Of a stretch of DNA of 54,440 nucleotides, positions 52,811-54,440 are shown piece after piece. Made by a program: the position numbers and the translations under genes. Position 1 is the first letter of the stretch. Each line of letters starts with the position of its first letter. Where the stretch lies: positions 1 to 54,440 of the forward strand of contig NZ_JAAOMP010000156.1 in NCBI RefSeq assembly GCF_018853815.1, in the 5' to 3' direction. Under the pieces are notes generated by a model, which was given only the letters and a program-made list of their open reading frames with translations, did no database searches and was not told the origin of the DNA. Origin of the DNA: Acidithiobacillus sulfurivorans. GTDB taxonomy: Bacteria > Pseudomonadota > Gammaproteobacteria > Acidithiobacillales > Acidithiobacillaceae.

Positions 52811-54108
52811 ATCGTCTCGATACCCGCGACCCCAATTTCACTCGGCAGTTTCATGCCCTGCATGATTGGGATGCCAATCTGGATGAGCAGGTAGAAGGCC
52901 GGGTCAGGGAGATTGTCAATGCCGTGCGCGATCGGGGTGATGCCGCCTTACGGGAATTTACCGAACGCTTTGATGGTCTGAGCACCACTTCTGCGGCTGA
53001 CCTGGAAATTCCCCGGACGGCTCTGGAAAAGGCTTTAAACAGTCTCGAACCTTTGCAGCGCGCAGCTCTGGAAGAAGCCGCCCAACGCATTCGCGCCTAT
53101 CACGAACATCAGCGTAGCGAGAGCTGGAGTTTCAGCGAAGCTGATGGTACCCGGCTCGGCCAACGCATTTTGCCCCTGTCCCGGGTCGGCATTTATGTCC
53201 CCGGCGGCAAGGCCGCCTACCCCAGCTCGGTCCTGATGAACGCCATTCCTGCCCACGTTGCCGGGGTTCAGGAGATCATCATGGTTGTCCCTACCCCCAA
53301 AGGTCAGGTGAACTCCTGGGTATTGGCCGCTGCCGCCATTGCCGGAGTGCATCGGGTGTTTTGCGTGGGGGGTGCTCAAGCCGTTGCGGCACTGGCTTAT
53401 GGAACCGAAACCGTTCCTGCCGTCGACAAAATCGTCGGTCCCGGCAATATTTATGTCGCCACGGCCAAACGTATGGTTTTTGGTCGGGTAGGCATCGACA
53501 TGATTGCCGGCCCCAGCGAAATCCTGGTGATCAGTGATGGGTCTGCGCCAGCAGAATGGCTGGCCTGGGATCTTCTGTCTCAGGCAGAACACGATGAAAT
53601 TGCCCAGAGTATTTTCATCAGTTGGGATGACGCCCACATTGACGCTGTGGTCACCGCAGTGGATCAGGCCCTGAGCGTGCTCGACCGCGCCCCCATCGCC
53701 AGTAAAAGCTGGGCAGATCGCGGTGCGGTCATCCGCGTGCGTGACCGTGCCGAAGCCTGCGAGGTCGCCAATAGGATTGCCGCAGAGCATCTGGAGCTGG
53801 CAGTAGCTGATCCGGAAAGCTGGCTGCCCGACATTCATAATGCGGGCGCCATATTCATGGGTATTCACAGTTGTGAGGCACTGGGTGATTACGTAGCGGG
53901 ACCCAATCATGTTCTGCCCACCGGTGGCAGTGCCCGGTTTTCCTCGCCGCTGGGTGTTTATGATTTCGTCAAACGCAGCAGTCTCATTCAAGCCAGTGCT
54001 GCTGGTGCAAACACTCTGGGCCAGCTGGCCGAGCGTCTGGCGCTGGGTGAAGGGCTGACCGCCCACGCCCGCTCTGCAGCCTGTCGCGTCACGGACCAGC
54101 AAAAATGA
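52807..54108 (+). CDS. hisD: Histidinol dehydrogenase
   Basis: Oxidises histidinol to histidine in two NAD-dependent steps with Zn2+. The 433-residue enzyme has [64 protein letters not shown], and the metal/catalytic AEHLEL and [14 protein letters not shown] motifs. Overlaps hisC by four bases. Confidence 0.97.
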
Positions 54109-54440
54109 ATAGCCAGCCGCTGATGGCAGCACTGTTGCGCCCGGAACTGCTGGCCAGCAAAGCTTATGCAGTCGCACCCAGCACCGGCCTGATCAAGCTG
54201 GATGCCATGGAAAATCCTTATGGGCTCCCCGATCTGCTGCGCCAGGCCTGGCTGGAAAGCCTGAGCGATGCTTCCATTAACCGCTATCCTGACCCCCACC
54301 CTGACAGCCTGATTACTGCCCTCAAAAAGCATATCGGCCTGCCTGCGGGTATTGAACTCATGCTGGGCAACGGCTCCGATGAACTGATTCAGATTCTGGT
54401 AACCGCCGTGGCAGGAACAGGACGGCCGATCATGGCGGTT
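54105..54440 (+). CDS. hisC: Histidinol-phosphate aminotransferase, N-terminal part (cut by window edge)
   Basis: The first 112 codons of a PLP-dependent class II aminotransferase. It contains [11 protein letters not shown] near the start, [12 protein letters not shown] and [11 protein letters not shown], which line the substrate and PLP pocket in HisC. The lysine-bearing part lies beyond the edge. ATG overlaps the hisD stop. Confidence 0.94.
   Translation, partial: MNSQPLMAALLRPELLASKAYAVAPSTGLIKLDAMENPYGLPDLLRQAWLESLSDASINRYPDPHPDSLITALKKHIGLPAGIELMLGNGSDELIQILVTAVAGTGRPIMAV

Noticed and set aside
53035-54177. Long antisense open frame (380 codons) opposite hisD
   Set aside because: hisD has all family motifs on the plus strand; the antisense translation shows no recognisable domain.

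Overview
This 54.4 kb window looks like core chromosome of an acidophilic, Acidithiobacillus-like proteobacterium (class Acidithiobacillia). That is an inference from protein character and gene order, not from a marker gene. The gene neighbourhoods resemble those of beta- and gammaproteobacteria: amgK-murU beside lptD-surA, lptABC-rpoN-hpf-ptsN-hprK-rapZ-PTS, and mla genes with yadG. Coding density is very high, with many 1-11 base overlaps. I see no rRNA, tRNA, CRISPR array, insertion sequence or prophage.

Left part (1-16.8 kb): the 5' part of aroE; a 192-base nested inverted repeat; a minus-strand run anmK, slyD, hemH, exonuclease III, GST; then plus-strand rlmJ, a small unknown protein, a second exonuclease III and prmB. 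Next come a divergent LysR regulator/MFS exporter pair, an MscS channel overlapping the exporter tail to tail, argS with an FtsN-like SPOR protein, a YbjN-family protein, rsmA, an HNH nuclease and pdxA.

Middle part (16.8-33.2 kb): a minus-strand lipid-transport operon (mlaF-E-D-C-B) followed by the ABC ATPase yadG and a short S4-domain protein; the polyamine genes speD and speE; a histidine phosphatase; a rhodanese; the GlrK/lipoprotein/GlrR sigma-54 two-component system; an OprC-like TonB receptor; a secreted Lys/Met/His-rich 81-residue protein; yggX, mutY and an AsmA-family protein.

Right part (33.2-54.4 kb): a long minus-strand run kdsD-kdsC-lptC-lptA-lptB-rpoN-hpf-ptsN-hprK-rapZ-EIIA(Man)-ptsH-ptsI, joining LPS synthesis and export to sigma-54 and a regulatory phosphotransferase chain. 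Upstream of it are two unknown genes and the muropeptide-recycling pair murU/amgK. Divergent on the plus strand are lptD, surA, the ABC permease yadH, a BolA-family gene, grxD, murA, hisG, hisD and the start of hisC.

The main theme is the cell envelope: LPS export, phospholipid trafficking, peptidoglycan precursors and recycling, outer-membrane protein folding and envelope-stress signalling. The most interesting signal is a near-consensus sigma-54 promoter at 30047-30063 in front of the secreted, Asr-like basic protein. It has two GlrR-like dyads upstream and lies about 3 kb from glrK-glrR. The second is the separation of yadG from yadH by about 31 kb, apparently a rearranged ancestral mla-yad-ibaG-murA-his cluster.
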